Source of the DNA: an uncultured Lachnospiraceae bacterium
Lineage (GTDB): Bacteria > Bacillota > Clostridia > Lachnospirales > Lachnospiraceae
DNA length: 64,000 nt
NCBI GenBank assembly: GCA_910576535.1
Contig: CAJTKK010000002.1
Span: forward strand, 1-64,000
Direction of reading: 5' to 3'
The notes under the pieces were generated by a model. That model ran no database searches, was not told the origin of the DNA, and worked only from the letters and a program-made list of their open reading frames with translations. Numbering within the stretch: position 1 is the first letter of the stretch; every line of letters starts with the position of its first letter. The position numbers and the translations under genes were made by a program. Below are positions 34,615 through 43,261 of this stretch, one piece after another.

Positions 34615-35025
34615 ATGGCAGTGGTGGAAGAATTACTCCGTGGCGAAGACGGAGGGGCGATCAGTTTTGGCAACCACAAACTGGAAGAAAAAGCGAAATT
34701 AGAGGATTTTGAATTCGGCGGGGATTTGTGGAAAGTAAAGACCTATAAGACGATGACAAAGCTTGAAAAGAATGGGATGTTTGTTTATGAATCAGTGCCT
34801 GGAACAAGCGTCAACGGTTTTAAAGAGACACAGGACGGCATTTGTTTTATGGCGGAAGGCAGTGAAGATGCCCAGATTACCGTAGGGCTTCAGGACGAGA
34901 CGGAATATGAAGTATTTATCAATAATGAAAGTATCGGTAAAATGCGTACAAATTTGGGAGGGAAACTCAATTTAAGCGTGGAGCTTGCGGGAGCCGGGGA
35001 AGTAAGCGTCAGAGTGGAAAAATAA
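34615..35025 (+). CDS. Conserved small protein between clpC and radA
   Basis: The 136-residue soluble protein is probably all-beta, with no signal peptide or cysteine clusters. Related small proteins next to clpC in Lachnospiraceae are often auto-labelled endosialidase, but nothing here resembles a glycosidase active site. Notable segments are VVEELLRGEDGGAISFGNH at the start and LNLSVELAGAGEVSVRVEK at the end, suggesting a compact binding domain. AGGAGG precedes ATG 34615. The 78-base gap has a TATACT/AGTATA inverted repeat near 34550-34565. Function unknown. Confidence 0.75.
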   Translation: MAVVEELLRGEDGGAISFGNHKLEEKAKLEDFEFGGDLWKVKTYKTMTKLEKNGMFVYESVPGTSVNGFKETQDGICFMAEGSEDAQITVGLQDETEYEVFINNESIGKMRTNLGGKLNLSVELAGAGEVSVRVEK

Positions 35026-35095
35026 GCAACTGTTTGATCCGTGTGCAGGCGCCTGTATTTGGCCTATTGCCTATGGGATTAAATCGTTCTGAAAG

Positions 35096-35133
35096 CGGGA
35101 CAGTCATCTATATATGAAAGTCCCGTTTTTTTT
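35096..35133 (+). terminator. Strong rho-independent terminator before radA
   Basis: CGGGAC at 35096-35101 pairs with GTCCCG at 35120-35125, with partial pairing inside the 18-base loop, and eight T follow at 35126-35133. It separates the clpC unit from radA. Confidence 0.85.
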
Positions 35134-35296
35134 CGCCTAAAAGATCTGGCCTATCCGCGGGATGCCGGAAGGCGCCGGCGCAGATGCACGCAGGACAAAA
35201 GCAGCGTTGCCGGAAAATTTGGATGAAGAAGTGTATGAAAGGCGCTTTTCCCATCGGTATTTTCAGGCAGGAATATACAACAATGGGGGATATGAA

Positions 35297-36673
35297 GTGG
35301 CAAAGACTAAGAATGCAACCGTATTTTTTTGTCAGGAGTGCGGGTATGAATCTGTAAAATGGATGGGGCAATGCCCCGGGTGCAAAGCATGGAATTCTTT
35401 TGTGGAAGAAAAAATCGGTGCGGGTATGAAAATGGCAGGAAGGAACGGAAAAGCAGGAAGAGACCTGCAAGGGGCAAAACCGGCAAAGCTTTCCGATGTG
35501 TCCATGGATAAGGAGGAAAGAACCAGTACGGGGATAGAAGAATTAGACCGGGTACTGGGCGGGGGGATCGTGCCGGGTTCTTTAACGTTAGTGGGCGGGG
35601 ATCCGGGCATCGGGAAGTCCACTCTTTTGCTCCAGGTATGCCAAAAAATGGAAAATAGGGGACATGAAGTATTATATATATCCGGCGAGGAATCTTTAAA
35701 ACAGATAAAAATCAGGGCGGAACGTATTGGCGGGTTCGGCGACCGCCTGCTGCTGCTTTGTGAAACCAATCTGGATATCATAAAAGAGACGATACACCAT
35801 TTAAAGCCACAGGCGGTGATTGTTGATTCCATACAGACGATGTACAGTGAAGAAGTGTCATCGGCTCCGGGAAGCGTTTCCCAGGTAAGGGAAGCTACCG
35901 GTGTATTTTTGCAGATAGCCAAGGGGCTGAATATTTCTATTTTTATTGTTGGCCATGTGACAAAGGAAGGGACGGTAGCCGGTCCCAGGGTATTGGAACA
36001 TATGGTGGACACTGTATTATACTTTGAAGGGGACCGCCATGCATCCTATCGTATACTCCGTGGAGTGAAAAACAGGTTTGGCTCTACGAATGAGATAGGC
36101 GTATTTGAAATGCGGGAAGAAGGGCTTAAGGAAGTAAAAAACCCGTCAGAATTTATGCTGGACGGGAAACCGGAAGACGCCAGCGGTTCGGTGGTAGCAT
36201 GTACTATGGAAGGGACCCGTCCAATGCTGATAGAGATTCAGGCGCTTGTCTGCGGCAGCAATTTTGGAATTCCGAGAAGACAGGCCACTGGAACGGATTT
36301 TAACAGGGTGAATCTGCTGATGGCCATATTGGAAAAAAGGGTGGGGCTTCCTCTTTCCGGCTGTGATGCGTACGTGAACCTGGCCGGAGGAATGAAAATT
36401 GTGGAGCCGGCCATTGACCTTGGGATTGTTATGGCAATTGTTTCCAGCTATAAAAACCGTATTGTGGATGAAAAAATGATTGTATTTGGTGAAGTGGGAT
36501 TAAGCGGGGAAGTACGCGCCGTAAGCATGGCGCAGCAACGCCTGCAGGAGGCGGCGAAGCTGGGTTTTGCAACTTGTATGATGCCGGCTGTCTGCATGAA
36601 AGGAATGAAGAAAGTGGATGGAATGAAAGTGATTGGCGTAAAATCCGTGCAGGATGCTATTAAACTCATATAA
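35297..36673 (+). CDS. radA: DNA repair protein RadA/Sms
   Basis: The 458-residue helicase-like protein acts in recombination and branch migration. It has an N-terminal zinc finger (CQECG, CPGC at residues 12-29), a RecA-like core with Walker A GDPGIGKST, the KNRFGSTNEIG motif, and a Lon-like C-terminal domain. The open frame extends to 35162. However, GTG 35297 follows GGGGGA and gives the conserved MAKTKN-type start just before the zinc finger. The upstream extension is not conserved in this family as far as I know. Confidence 0.95.
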   Translation: MAKTKNATVFFCQECGYESVKWMGQCPGCKAWNSFVEEKIGAGMKMAGRNGKAGRDLQGAKPAKLSDVSMDKEERTSTGIEELDRVLGGGIVPGSLTLVGGDPGIGKSTLLLQVCQKMENRGHEVLYISGEESLKQIKIRAERIGGFGDRLLLLCETNLDIIKETIHHLKPQAVIVDSIQTMYSEEVSSAPGSVSQVREATGVFLQIAKGLNISIFIVGHVTKEGTVAGPRVLEHMVDTVLYFEGDRHASYRILRGVKNRFGSTNEIGVFEMREEGLKEVKNPSEFMLDGKPEDASGSVVACTMEGTRPMLIEIQALVCGSNFGIPRRQATGTDFNRVNLLMAILEKRVGLPLSGCDAYVNLAGGMKIVEPAIDLGIVMAIVSSYKNRIVDEKMIVFGEVGLSGEVRAVSMAQQRLQEAAKLGFATCMMPAVCMKGMKKVDGMKVIGVKSVQDAIKLI

Positions 36674-36701
36674 AGACTGAAATGAAGGAAGTGGGAATGC
36701 G

Positions 36702-38438
36702 ATGAGAAATTTGTTGGTATATTTAAAAAGGTATAAAAAAGAAACGGCGCTGGCGCCGCTTTTTAAGATGCTGGAGGCTTCTTTTGAATTGCTGATTCCT
36801 CTTGTGATGGCGCAGATCATTGACCGGGGGATTGCGCAGGAAGACAGAGGGCTTATTTTTCAGATGTGCCTGATTATGATATCGCTAGGGATAATCGGGC
36901 TGGTTTGTTCCATTACTGCCCAGTATTTTGCAGCCAAGGCAGCAGTGGGATTTTCGGCCGAATTAAAACATTCTCTTTTTGACCATATACAATCGCTTTC
37001 GTTTTCAGAAATAGACACGATAGGGACATCTACGCTTATTACGAGGATGACCAGCGATGTCAATCAAGTGCAGTCCGGGGTCAACTTAGTGCTTCGTTTA
37101 TTCCTGCGTTCCCCCTTTATCGTTCTTGGGGCAATGGTAATGGCTTTTACGATTGACGTCAAGGCGGCTATGGTATTTGCAGTGACGATTCCGCTGCTTT
37201 GCGTTGTTGTATTCGGGATTATGCTGATCAGTATGCCTTTATATAAAAAAGTCCAGACTTTGTTGGATAAAATTTTAGGGATTACAAGGGAGAATCTTAC
37301 GGGAGCCAGGGTAGTGCGGGCGTTTAATAAGGAAGAGACAGAAATAGAGCGTTTTATGGAGGGGAATGAATCCCTGACTAAAATGCAGATGTTTGTAGGC
37401 AGGATTTCTGCATTGATGAATCCGGTAACGTATATTATTATTAACGGCGCGGCGGCTGCACTGATCTGGACAGGCGCCTGGCAGGTAGAAAATGGGCATA
37501 TTACCCAGGGAGAAGTGGTGGCTTTGGTGAACTACATGTCGCAGATATTAGTGGAGCTGATTAAACTGGCGAATCTGATCATTACAGTTACGAAAGCATT
37601 TGCCTGTGCAAACCGCATTGAGGCAGTATTTGAAACAAAACCAGGGCTTGCTTCGGCTTCCGGAAGTATGCCGGATGAAAAAATGGAGCCGGAAGAGGCG
37701 GTCAGCTTTGAACATGTGAGCCTGATTTACCAAAATGCCGGGGAGGAATCCTTGACAGATATTCATTTTAAAGTGCGTAAAGGGCAGACCGTTGGAATTA
37801 TTGGCGGGACTGGATCAGGGAAGTCTTCCATTGTCCATCTGATACCCAGGTTTTATGATGCGGCGGCAGGGAGCGTAAAGGTGAATGGGATTGACGTAAA
37901 GGAATATCCTTTGGAGGAATTAAGGGAAAAAATCGGCATGGTTATGCAGAAAGCTGTTTTGTTTCAAGGGACAGTGAGGGAAAATCTGTTATGGGGAAAA
38001 GAAGACGCTACAGAGGAAGAAATGTGGAGGGCTTTGGAAATTTCCCAGGCGAAGGAATTTGTGGAGACAAAAGAAGGAAAGCTGGATGCCAGGATTGCAC
38101 AAGGAGGGAAAAATCTTTCCGGGGGACAGAAGCAGAGGCTTACGATTGCCCGGGCATTGATCCGCAAACCTCAAATCCTTATTCTGGATGACAGCGCATC
38201 GGCCCTGGACTTTGCTACCGATGCTAAACTGAGAAAGGCGCTTAGGGAAATGGAAAAAGAACTGACGGTATTTATCGTATCCCAGAGGGCTTCTTCCATA
38301 CAATATGCAGATATCATTATTGTTATGGATGACGGCCGGATAGCCGGAACCGGCACCCATAAGGAACTGCTGGAAAACTGCGGGGTATACAGGGAAATTT
38401 ATGATTCTCAGTTTCAAAAGGAGGGCAGGGGGCAATGA
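36702..38438 (+). CDS. ABC exporter half-transporter, degenerate-site subunit
   Basis: The 578-residue protein has an N-terminal six-helix membrane domain and a C-terminal ATPase domain. Walker A is GGTGSGKSS, the signature LSGGQKQR, and Walker B ends ILDDSASALD. The residue after the Walker B Asp is D instead of the catalytic E, which marks a non-hydrolysing nucleotide site. It overlaps the next half-transporter by ATGA, and together they should form a heterodimeric multidrug or lipid exporter of the BmrCD/TM287-288 type. The ATG at 36702 lies 28 bases after radA. Substrate unknown. Confidence 0.92.
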   Translation: MRNLLVYLKRYKKETALAPLFKMLEASFELLIPLVMAQIIDRGIAQEDRGLIFQMCLIMISLGIIGLVCSITAQYFAAKAAVGFSAELKHSLFDHIQSLSFSEIDTIGTSTLITRMTSDVNQVQSGVNLVLRLFLRSPFIVLGAMVMAFTIDVKAAMVFAVTIPLLCVVVFGIMLISMPLYKKVQTLLDKILGITRENLTGARVVRAFNKEETEIERFMEGNESLTKMQMFVGRISALMNPVTYIIINGAAAALIWTGAWQVENGHITQGEVVALVNYMSQILVELIKLANLIITVTKAFACANRIEAVFETKPGLASASGSMPDEKMEPEEAVSFEHVSLIYQNAGEESLTDIHFKVRKGQTVGIIGGTGSGKSSIVHLIPRFYDAAAGSVKVNGIDVKEYPLEELREKIGMVMQKAVLFQGTVRENLLWGKEDATEEEMWRALEISQAKEFVETKEGKLDARIAQGGKNLSGGQKQRLTIARALIRKPQILILDDSASALDFATDAKLRKALREMEKELTVFIVSQRASSIQYADIIIVMDDGRIAGTGTHKELLENCGVYREIYDSQFQKEGRGQ

Positions 38439-40183
38439 GCGGCAGAAACAGGAAAAAAGAAATTTTTTGGAAAGTGATGGGATATATCAGGAGATATTGG
38501 GTCTATTTAGGCGTCTCCATATTTATGGCAGCCATTACGGTGGCGTTGACTTTATACGTACCCGTATTGACAGGGGATGCGATTGACCTGATTATTGATA
38601 AAGGGCTGGTGGATTTTCAGGGCATTATGGATATTCTTGTAAAAATGGCTATAACCGTAGGAGCTACGGCGGCAGCGCAATGGCTGATGAATGTGTGCAA
38701 CAATAAGATGACTTACGGGATTGTCCGGGATATCAGGGATGAGGCTTTCCGTAAAGTAGAGAAACTCCCCTTAAAATATATTGATTCCCATTCTTACGGC
38801 GAAGTGGTCAGCAGGGTGATTGCGGATGTAGATCAGTTTGCCGATGGGCTGTTAATGGGATTTACCCAGTTGTTTACCGGGGTTGTGACGATTCTTGGAA
38901 CATTGGCGGTTATGCTGACCATTCATCTGGGAATTACGGCAGTAGTTGTCTGTATTACTCCGGTATCCTTTCTGGTGGCAAACTTTATTGCAAAGAAAAC
39001 CTATCATATGTTTAAGCTGCAATCCGAGACAAGAGGGGAGCAGACGGCATTCATTGATGAGATGGTAGGAAATCAGAGGGTAGTGCAGGCATTCGGATAT
39101 GAAGATAAGGCAATGGGCCGTTTTGACGAAATCAATGGAAGGCTGCAGGAATGTTCGTTGAAAGCAATATTTTTCTCTTCCATCACTAATCCGGCCACAC
39201 GTTTTGTCAATAGTCTTGTATATACTGGAGTAGGGATTACCGGGGCATTGTTGGCTATCCAGGGGAAAATCAGCGTGGGGACGTTATCCTGTCTTCTGAC
39301 TTATGCTAACCAGTATACGAAGCCTTTTAATGAAATTTCCGGCGTGATTACGGAGCTGCAGAATGCCTTGGCCTGTGCGGGAAGGATTTTTGAACTGATA
39401 GAAGAAGAACCTCAGGTTCCCGATGCGGAAGATGCTTTGGAACTGAAAGATGTGAAAGGGAATGTGGCATTGAAAGATGTTTCTTTTTCTTATGTACCGG
39501 ATAAAAAACTGATCCAAGGATTTCATTTGCAAGTGAAACCGGGGCAGAGGGTAGCCATTGTAGGGCCGACTGGCTGTGGGAAAACGACCATTATTAATCT
39601 TTTGATGCGGTTTTATGATGTGGATAAGGGAAGCATACAAGTGGAAGGAACAGATATCAGGCAGATTACAAGGAAGAGCCTGCGTACCTCTTACGGGATG
39701 GTATTGCAGGAAACATGGTTGAAAGCAGGGACTGTCCGGGACAATATTGCGATGGGGAAGCCGGATGCGTCACAGGAAGAAATTATTGCGGCGGCCAAGG
39801 CGGCTCATGCCCACAGCTTTATTAAACGTATGCCAAAAGGATATGATACGGTAATTACAGAGGACGGCGGCAACCTTTCCCAAGGACAGAAGCAGCTTTT
39901 ATGTATTACCAGGGTAATGCTCTGCCAGCCGGATATGCTGATATTGGATGAAGCTACCTCATCAATTGATACAAGGACAGAACTGAAGATACAAAATGCA
40001 TTTGCCAAACTGATGGAAAACAGGACCAGTTTTATTGTCGCCCACAGGCTTTCGACAATCCAGGAGGCGGATATTATACTTGTGATGAAAGACGGAAATA
40101 TTATTGAACAGGGGAATCATGAATCGCTGCTGGCAGAGGACGGATTCTACGCAGAACTGTATCATAGCCAGTTTGCCTGCTGA
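38435..40183 (+). CDS. ABC exporter half-transporter, partner subunit
   Basis: The 582-residue second subunit has the same layout. Walker A is GPTGCGKTT and Walker B is intact (ILDEATSSIDTR). Its signature reads LSQGQKQ instead of LSGGQ. In heterodimers one composite site uses Walker A/B of the first subunit and the signature of the second. The D-for-E change there and the altered signature here therefore fall in the same degenerate site, exactly as in known asymmetric exporters. The start codon overlaps the upstream stop. Confidence 0.93.
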   Translation: MSGRNRKKEIFWKVMGYIRRYWVYLGVSIFMAAITVALTLYVPVLTGDAIDLIIDKGLVDFQGIMDILVKMAITVGATAAAQWLMNVCNNKMTYGIVRDIRDEAFRKVEKLPLKYIDSHSYGEVVSRVIADVDQFADGLLMGFTQLFTGVVTILGTLAVMLTIHLGITAVVVCITPVSFLVANFIAKKTYHMFKLQSETRGEQTAFIDEMVGNQRVVQAFGYEDKAMGRFDEINGRLQECSLKAIFFSSITNPATRFVNSLVYTGVGITGALLAIQGKISVGTLSCLLTYANQYTKPFNEISGVITELQNALACAGRIFELIEEEPQVPDAEDALELKDVKGNVALKDVSFSYVPDKKLIQGFHLQVKPGQRVAIVGPTGCGKTTIINLLMRFYDVDKGSIQVEGTDIRQITRKSLRTSYGMVLQETWLKAGTVRDNIAMGKPDASQEEIIAAAKAAHAHSFIKRMPKGYDTVITEDGGNLSQGQKQLLCITRVMLCQPDMLILDEATSSIDTRTELKIQNAFAKLMENRTSFIVAHRLSTIQEADIILVMKDGNIIEQGNHESLLAEDGFYAELYHSQFAC

Positions 40184-40186
40184 TGT

Positions 40187-40699
40187 TTATTTCCGCTTCA
40201 GGGTAAAGAGAAAGTCCAGTTCTTCCTCTTTGTAATGGAAGAAACAAAGATAAGCGAAAAAGGCCATTCCAATGCAGACATAGCAGTCGGCTACGTTGAA
40301 TTTGGGGAAGTCGATGGGGACGAAATAAATGAAATCTATCACATAGCCGTTGAGAACCCTGTCGGCCAAATTACCAATTCCGCCGCTGATAATGAGAAGC
40401 AGGGCAGCTTTCAGAGGGAAGTAATGTTCTGCTTTTTTTTCCGGTATCTGCAGATATTTCAGGATAAGGAAAAGCATAGCGATGGCGGTTACCGTGATGA
40501 GGAAGCTTTGCTTTCCCATAAAAGAACTGAAGGCGGCCCCCGTATTTTCTAAATAGGAAAACTCCAGGATGCCGGGGAAAAGGGGGTAATCCGCCTGGTT
40601 TTTTAGGCGGCTGGCAGCGAAAAGCTTTGTGGACTGATCCAGGAAAATAAGTAATAATGCGGCAGCAATAGGGCATAATTTTTTCAGCGTCTGTTTCAT
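40187..40699 (-). CDS. lspA: Lipoprotein signal peptidase II
   Basis: The 170-residue, four-helix membrane aspartyl protease cleaves signal peptides of lipoproteins such as those in this window. The catalytic Asp regions are visible as GGIGNLADRVLNGYVIDFIYF and FPKFNVADCYVCIG. It converges with the ABC exporter pair, leaving only 3 bases between stops. The tRNA-Trp gene lies upstream on the same strand. Confidence 0.96.
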   Translation of the reverse strand: MKQTLKKLCPIAAALLLIFLDQSTKLFAASRLKNQADYPLFPGILEFSYLENTGAAFSSFMGKQSFLITVTAIAMLFLILKYLQIPEKKAEHYFPLKAALLLIISGGIGNLADRVLNGYVIDFIYFVPIDFPKFNVADCYVCIGMAFFAYLCFFHYKEEELDFLFTLKRK

Positions 40700-40802
40700 A
40701 AGATATGTTCCTTTCTCTGATTGACAGTCTTAGGCAAACGGGAATTTTATTCCGGTAAAGGCGATTCCATTGGTTTGGCAGTTTCGCATAGATAAATCCA
40801 AG

Positions 40803-40835
40803 AAAAAGGCACTGACAAAATCAATTATCAGTGCC
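40803..40835 (-). terminator. Terminator of the tRNA-Trp transcript
   Basis: On the minus strand GGCACTGA pairs with TCAGTGCC (40828-40835 with 40808-40815), followed by five U from the A run at 40803-40807. It lies just after the tRNA. Confidence 0.85.
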
Positions 40836-40850
40836 TTGCCTTGCAATGAA

Positions 40851-40921
40851 CAGGGGCAGTAGGAATCGAACCCACATCGATGGTTTTGGAGACCACTGTT
40901 CTACCTTTGAACTATGCCCCT
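40851..40921 (-). tRNA. tRNA-Trp (anticodon CCA)
   Basis: The minus strand folds into a full cloverleaf. It has a 7-bp acceptor AGGGGCA/TGCCCCT, a 4-bp D stem GTTC/GAAC, anticodon stem GTGGT/ACCAT with loop CTCCAAA (anticodon CCA), and T stem GTGGG/CCTAC with loop TTCGATT. The discriminator is G. The CCA end is not encoded. Confidence 0.97.
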
Positions 40922-40948
40922 ATTAGCTGCTTTTAACCGCCGAAAATT

Positions 40949-40977
40949 ATTATAGCATAAAGGGTAAGGGATGGCAA
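40949..40977 (-). promoter_or_regulatory. Promoter of tRNA-Trp
   Basis: On the minus strand TTGCCA (40972-40977), a 17-base spacer and TATAAT (40949-40954). The start would fall about 20 bases upstream of the tRNA. Confidence 0.8.
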
Positions 40978-41064
40978 GGAAAAAAATGAAAATTTATGTT
41001 TTATAACAGGAAAACCTCCCGGGGAAAGAACCTGCAAAGGCTTTGGCGGGCATGGGAAGGATGC

Positions 41065-41093
41065 TTGCGCGGCAGTGAAGATTATGATAGTAT
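41065..41093 (+). promoter_or_regulatory. Candidate promoter of bcp-yaaA
   Basis: TTGCGC at 41065-41070, 17 bases, TAGTAT at 41088-41093. It is about 60 bases ahead of the bcp start. No PerR box was recognised with confidence. Confidence 0.4.
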
Positions 41094-41153
41094 ACAAAAG
41101 AAAAAAGCTGCAAAAGAGCGGATGAATGAAAAGGGAAAGAAGGAGGAAACAAT

Positions 41154-41609
41154 ATGCTGGAAGCAGGAACAAAAGCGCCGGGGTTTTCATTGCCTGACCA
41201 GAATGGGAAAATTCATACATTGGAGGAGTATAAGGGCAAGAAAGTGATTTTATATTTTTATCCGAAGGATAATACGCCAGGATGCACAAAACAGGCATGC
41301 GGATATTCCGAGAGGCTGCCTCAGTTTACGGAAAAAGGAGCCGTTGTAATCGGTATCAGTAAAGATACAGTAAAATCGCATAAAAATTTTGAAGAAAAGC
41401 AGGGGCTGCGGTTTACGATTCTGTCAGATACAGAATTAACGGCTATTAAGGCTTATGATGTATGGCATGAGAAGAAAAATTATGGGAAGGTATCCATGGG
41501 TGTTGTGCGTACTACTTATCTGATTGATGAAAACGGTATAATTATCAAGGCAAATGATAAAGTGAAGGCAGCAGATGATCCTGAGAAAATGCTGGGTGAA
41601 ATGGAGTGA
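41154..41609 (+). CDS. bcp: Thiol peroxidase of the Bcp/PrxQ family
   Basis: The 151-residue peroxiredoxin reduces hydrogen peroxide and organic peroxides. The peroxidatic Cys lies in NTPGCTKQACGYSE, with a second Cys five residues later, the arrangement of PrxQ enzymes with an intra-helical resolving Cys. GTKAPGFSLPDQNGK at the N terminus is typical. The ATG at 41154 follows AAGGAGGAAAC. It overlaps yaaA (GTGA), so the two are coupled. Confidence 0.95.
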   Translation: MLEAGTKAPGFSLPDQNGKIHTLEEYKGKKVILYFYPKDNTPGCTKQACGYSERLPQFTEKGAVVIGISKDTVKSHKNFEEKQGLRFTILSDTELTAIKAYDVWHEKKNYGKVSMGVVRTTYLIDENGIIIKANDKVKAADDPEKMLGEME

Positions 41610-42370
41610 AAATTATCTTATCCCCGGCAAAAAAGATGAATGCCATCCCGGATACGTTAGCGTATATGGGCTTGCCGGTATACCTGGAATATACGGAAAA
41701 GATTTTGGGATGGATGAAGAAAAAACCTTATGAAGAATTGAAAGGGCTTTGGAGGTGCAATGATAAAATTGCAAGGCAGAATGCCGAGCGTCTTAAATCT
41801 ATGGATCTGCGGAAAGGATTGACGCCGGCAGTGCTTTCCTACGAAGGGATTGCTTACCAATATATGGCTCCGGCAGTGTTTGAAGACGGGCAGTTTGATT
41901 ATGTACAGGAGAATTTACGTATTTTGTCCGGATTTTATGGTGTGCTGAAACCGATGGACGGGGTAACGCCGTACCGGCTGGAAATGTCCGCTAAGGCGGG
42001 AATCGGGGATGCCAAGGACTTATATGAACTATGGGGCAGCCTGATCTATGAACAGGTAAGAGATGAAAGCGGTATTATTATTAATTTGGCCTCAAAGGAA
42101 TATTCTAAGTGCGTGGAAAAATATTTAACTGGAAGCGATATTTATATTACTTGCCTGTTTGGTGAAATAGAGGATGGAAAACTGACAGTAAAAGGAACCT
42201 ATGCAAAAATGGCAAGAGGCGAGATGGTTCGTTTTATGGCGGAAAGGAAGATTAAGCAGCCGCAGGAAATCAAAGAATTTAGCTGTCTTGGCTATGAATT
42301 TAAGGAAGAACTTTCAACGGATACCGAGTATGTATTCGGAAAGCCTGGAAAGGAAAAGAAAATAGTTTGA
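41606..42370 (+). CDS. yaaA: Peroxide stress protein YaaA
   Basis: The 254-residue DUF328/YaaA protein is known in E. coli to lower free iron during peroxide stress. The N-terminal MKIILSPAKKMN and the YDGIAYQY-like SYEGIAYQYM, FYGVLKPMDGVTPYRLEM and ITCLFGE segments are characteristic. It starts at GTG 41606, overlapping the bcp stop. Pairing with bcp, and the ferritin-like gene just downstream, fits a peroxide/iron defence group. Confidence 0.95.
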   Translation: MKIILSPAKKMNAIPDTLAYMGLPVYLEYTEKILGWMKKKPYEELKGLWRCNDKIARQNAERLKSMDLRKGLTPAVLSYEGIAYQYMAPAVFEDGQFDYVQENLRILSGFYGVLKPMDGVTPYRLEMSAKAGIGDAKDLYELWGSLIYEQVRDESGIIINLASKEYSKCVEKYLTGSDIYITCLFGEIEDGKLTVKGTYAKMARGEMVRFMAERKIKQPQEIKEFSCLGYEFKEELSTDTEYVFGKPGKEKKIV

Positions 42371-42451
42371 CCGCCCCGGCCCATATTGTCTGTCACATTC
42401 CTTTTTGCCGCTAATATACTATCTTATAAGAAGAATGAGGAGATAGTAAAT

Positions 42452-43003
42452 TTGGAAGAAAAAGGAAAAACTTTTACTAATGGGTGCAGTTTTTCAGGAA
42501 TCAGGCCATTTATGGCGGATCTGCCATATCCTCCGGTACAAGTGGAAGGAAAAAACCAGGCATATGCGGATTTGCTTAGTGCAGATTATTGCGGCGCTGT
42601 TTCGGAACTATCTGCAATTACTCAATATATTAACAATGAAAACCGTTTATCCTGTGAAAATTGTTCTATGGCAAAAACTCTTCTGGGAATTGCCATGGCT
42701 GAGATGATGCACTTACAGAAACTGGGGGAACTGATTGTTTTGCTGGGCGGAGATATTGACTTTGCGGCAAAACAGCGGAACGGGAAGCGTAAAATGTGGA
42801 CGCCGGAGTATCTGGACATACCGGGGAATGCCGGAAAAATGCTGCTTGCAGATGTAGAAGCGGAAAAAGCAGCCATCCGTCAATATGAAATGCATATAAA
42901 AATGATAAATGATGTCTGTGTTGCGAATATGCTGGAAAGGATTATTATAGACGAAGAGTACCATATTATGCTGCTCAGGTCTCTTTTACAGGAAATGAGA
43001 TAA
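42452..43003 (+). CDS. Ferritin-like di-iron protein
   Basis: The best start is TTG 42452, nine bases after GAGGAG, giving 183 residues. The four-helix ferritin fold is supported by evenly spaced iron ligands: AVSELSAITQY, AMAEMMHLQ, EAEKAAIRQYEMH and IIDEEYHIMLL. It resembles bacterioferritin-like or manganese-catalase-like minimal proteins of Clostridia. The first 30 residues are outside the helical core. It probably binds or oxidises iron, or scavenges peroxide. It follows yaaA by about 80 bases. Confidence 0.8.
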   Translation: MEEKGKTFTNGCSFSGIRPFMADLPYPPVQVEGKNQAYADLLSADYCGAVSELSAITQYINNENRLSCENCSMAKTLLGIAMAEMMHLQKLGELIVLLGGDIDFAAKQRNGKRKMWTPEYLDIPGNAGKMLLADVEAEKAAIRQYEMHIKMINDVCVANMLERIIIDEEYHIMLLRSLLQEMR

Positions 43004-43077
43004 AAGAACAGGCGGGAGTATACAAAATGCTCAAAAATGTGATTTCTTTTTTATAGGAAAACACGAAGACAATAACA

Positions 43078-43106
43078 TTGACTTCTGTTCTATATTATGA
43101 TATCGT
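43078..43106 (+). promoter_or_regulatory. Candidate promoter of the licT-PTS operon
   Basis: TTGACT at 43078-43083, 17 bases, TATCGT at 43101-43106. The start would fall just upstream of the first RAT site. The -10 is imperfect. Confidence 0.5.
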
Positions 43107-43117
43107 GTTAATAGCTA

Positions 43118-43208
43118 GGATGGTGATTGTAAAACAAGCCAAACCTATATGTGGAAATACTTCTTGGAATTTAGTTTTCAAGGTCTATTTATGCATATAG
43201 GTTTTTTT
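43118..43208 (+). promoter_or_regulatory. RAT antiterminator site and overlapping terminator of the licT operon
   Basis: A ribonucleic antiterminator sequence lies at 43118-43145 (starts GGATGGTGATTG, ends GCCAAACC). Its AAACC end is also the 5' arm of a terminator: AAACCTATATG at 43141-43151 pairs with CATATAGGTTT near 43194-43204, followed by seven T. Binding of LicT to the RAT would prevent the terminator. This is the classic BglG/LicT arrangement, here controlling licT itself. Confidence 0.88.
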
Positions 43209-43261
43209 GTGCAATAGGGTGATTCCGCAGATGCCTTTTTATGATAGAATGGGAGACGGTT

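Noticed and set aside
34615..35025. Endosialidase label
   Set aside because: A 136-residue protein without glycosidase motifs; the label seems to be a database artefact.
35162..35296. 45-residue N-terminal extension of RadA
   Set aside because: The zinc finger normally starts within about 12 residues; GTG 35297 has a good ribosome binding site.
35332..36012. Minus-strand frame of 226 codons inside radA
   Set aside because: Shadow frame; radA motifs are intact on the plus strand.
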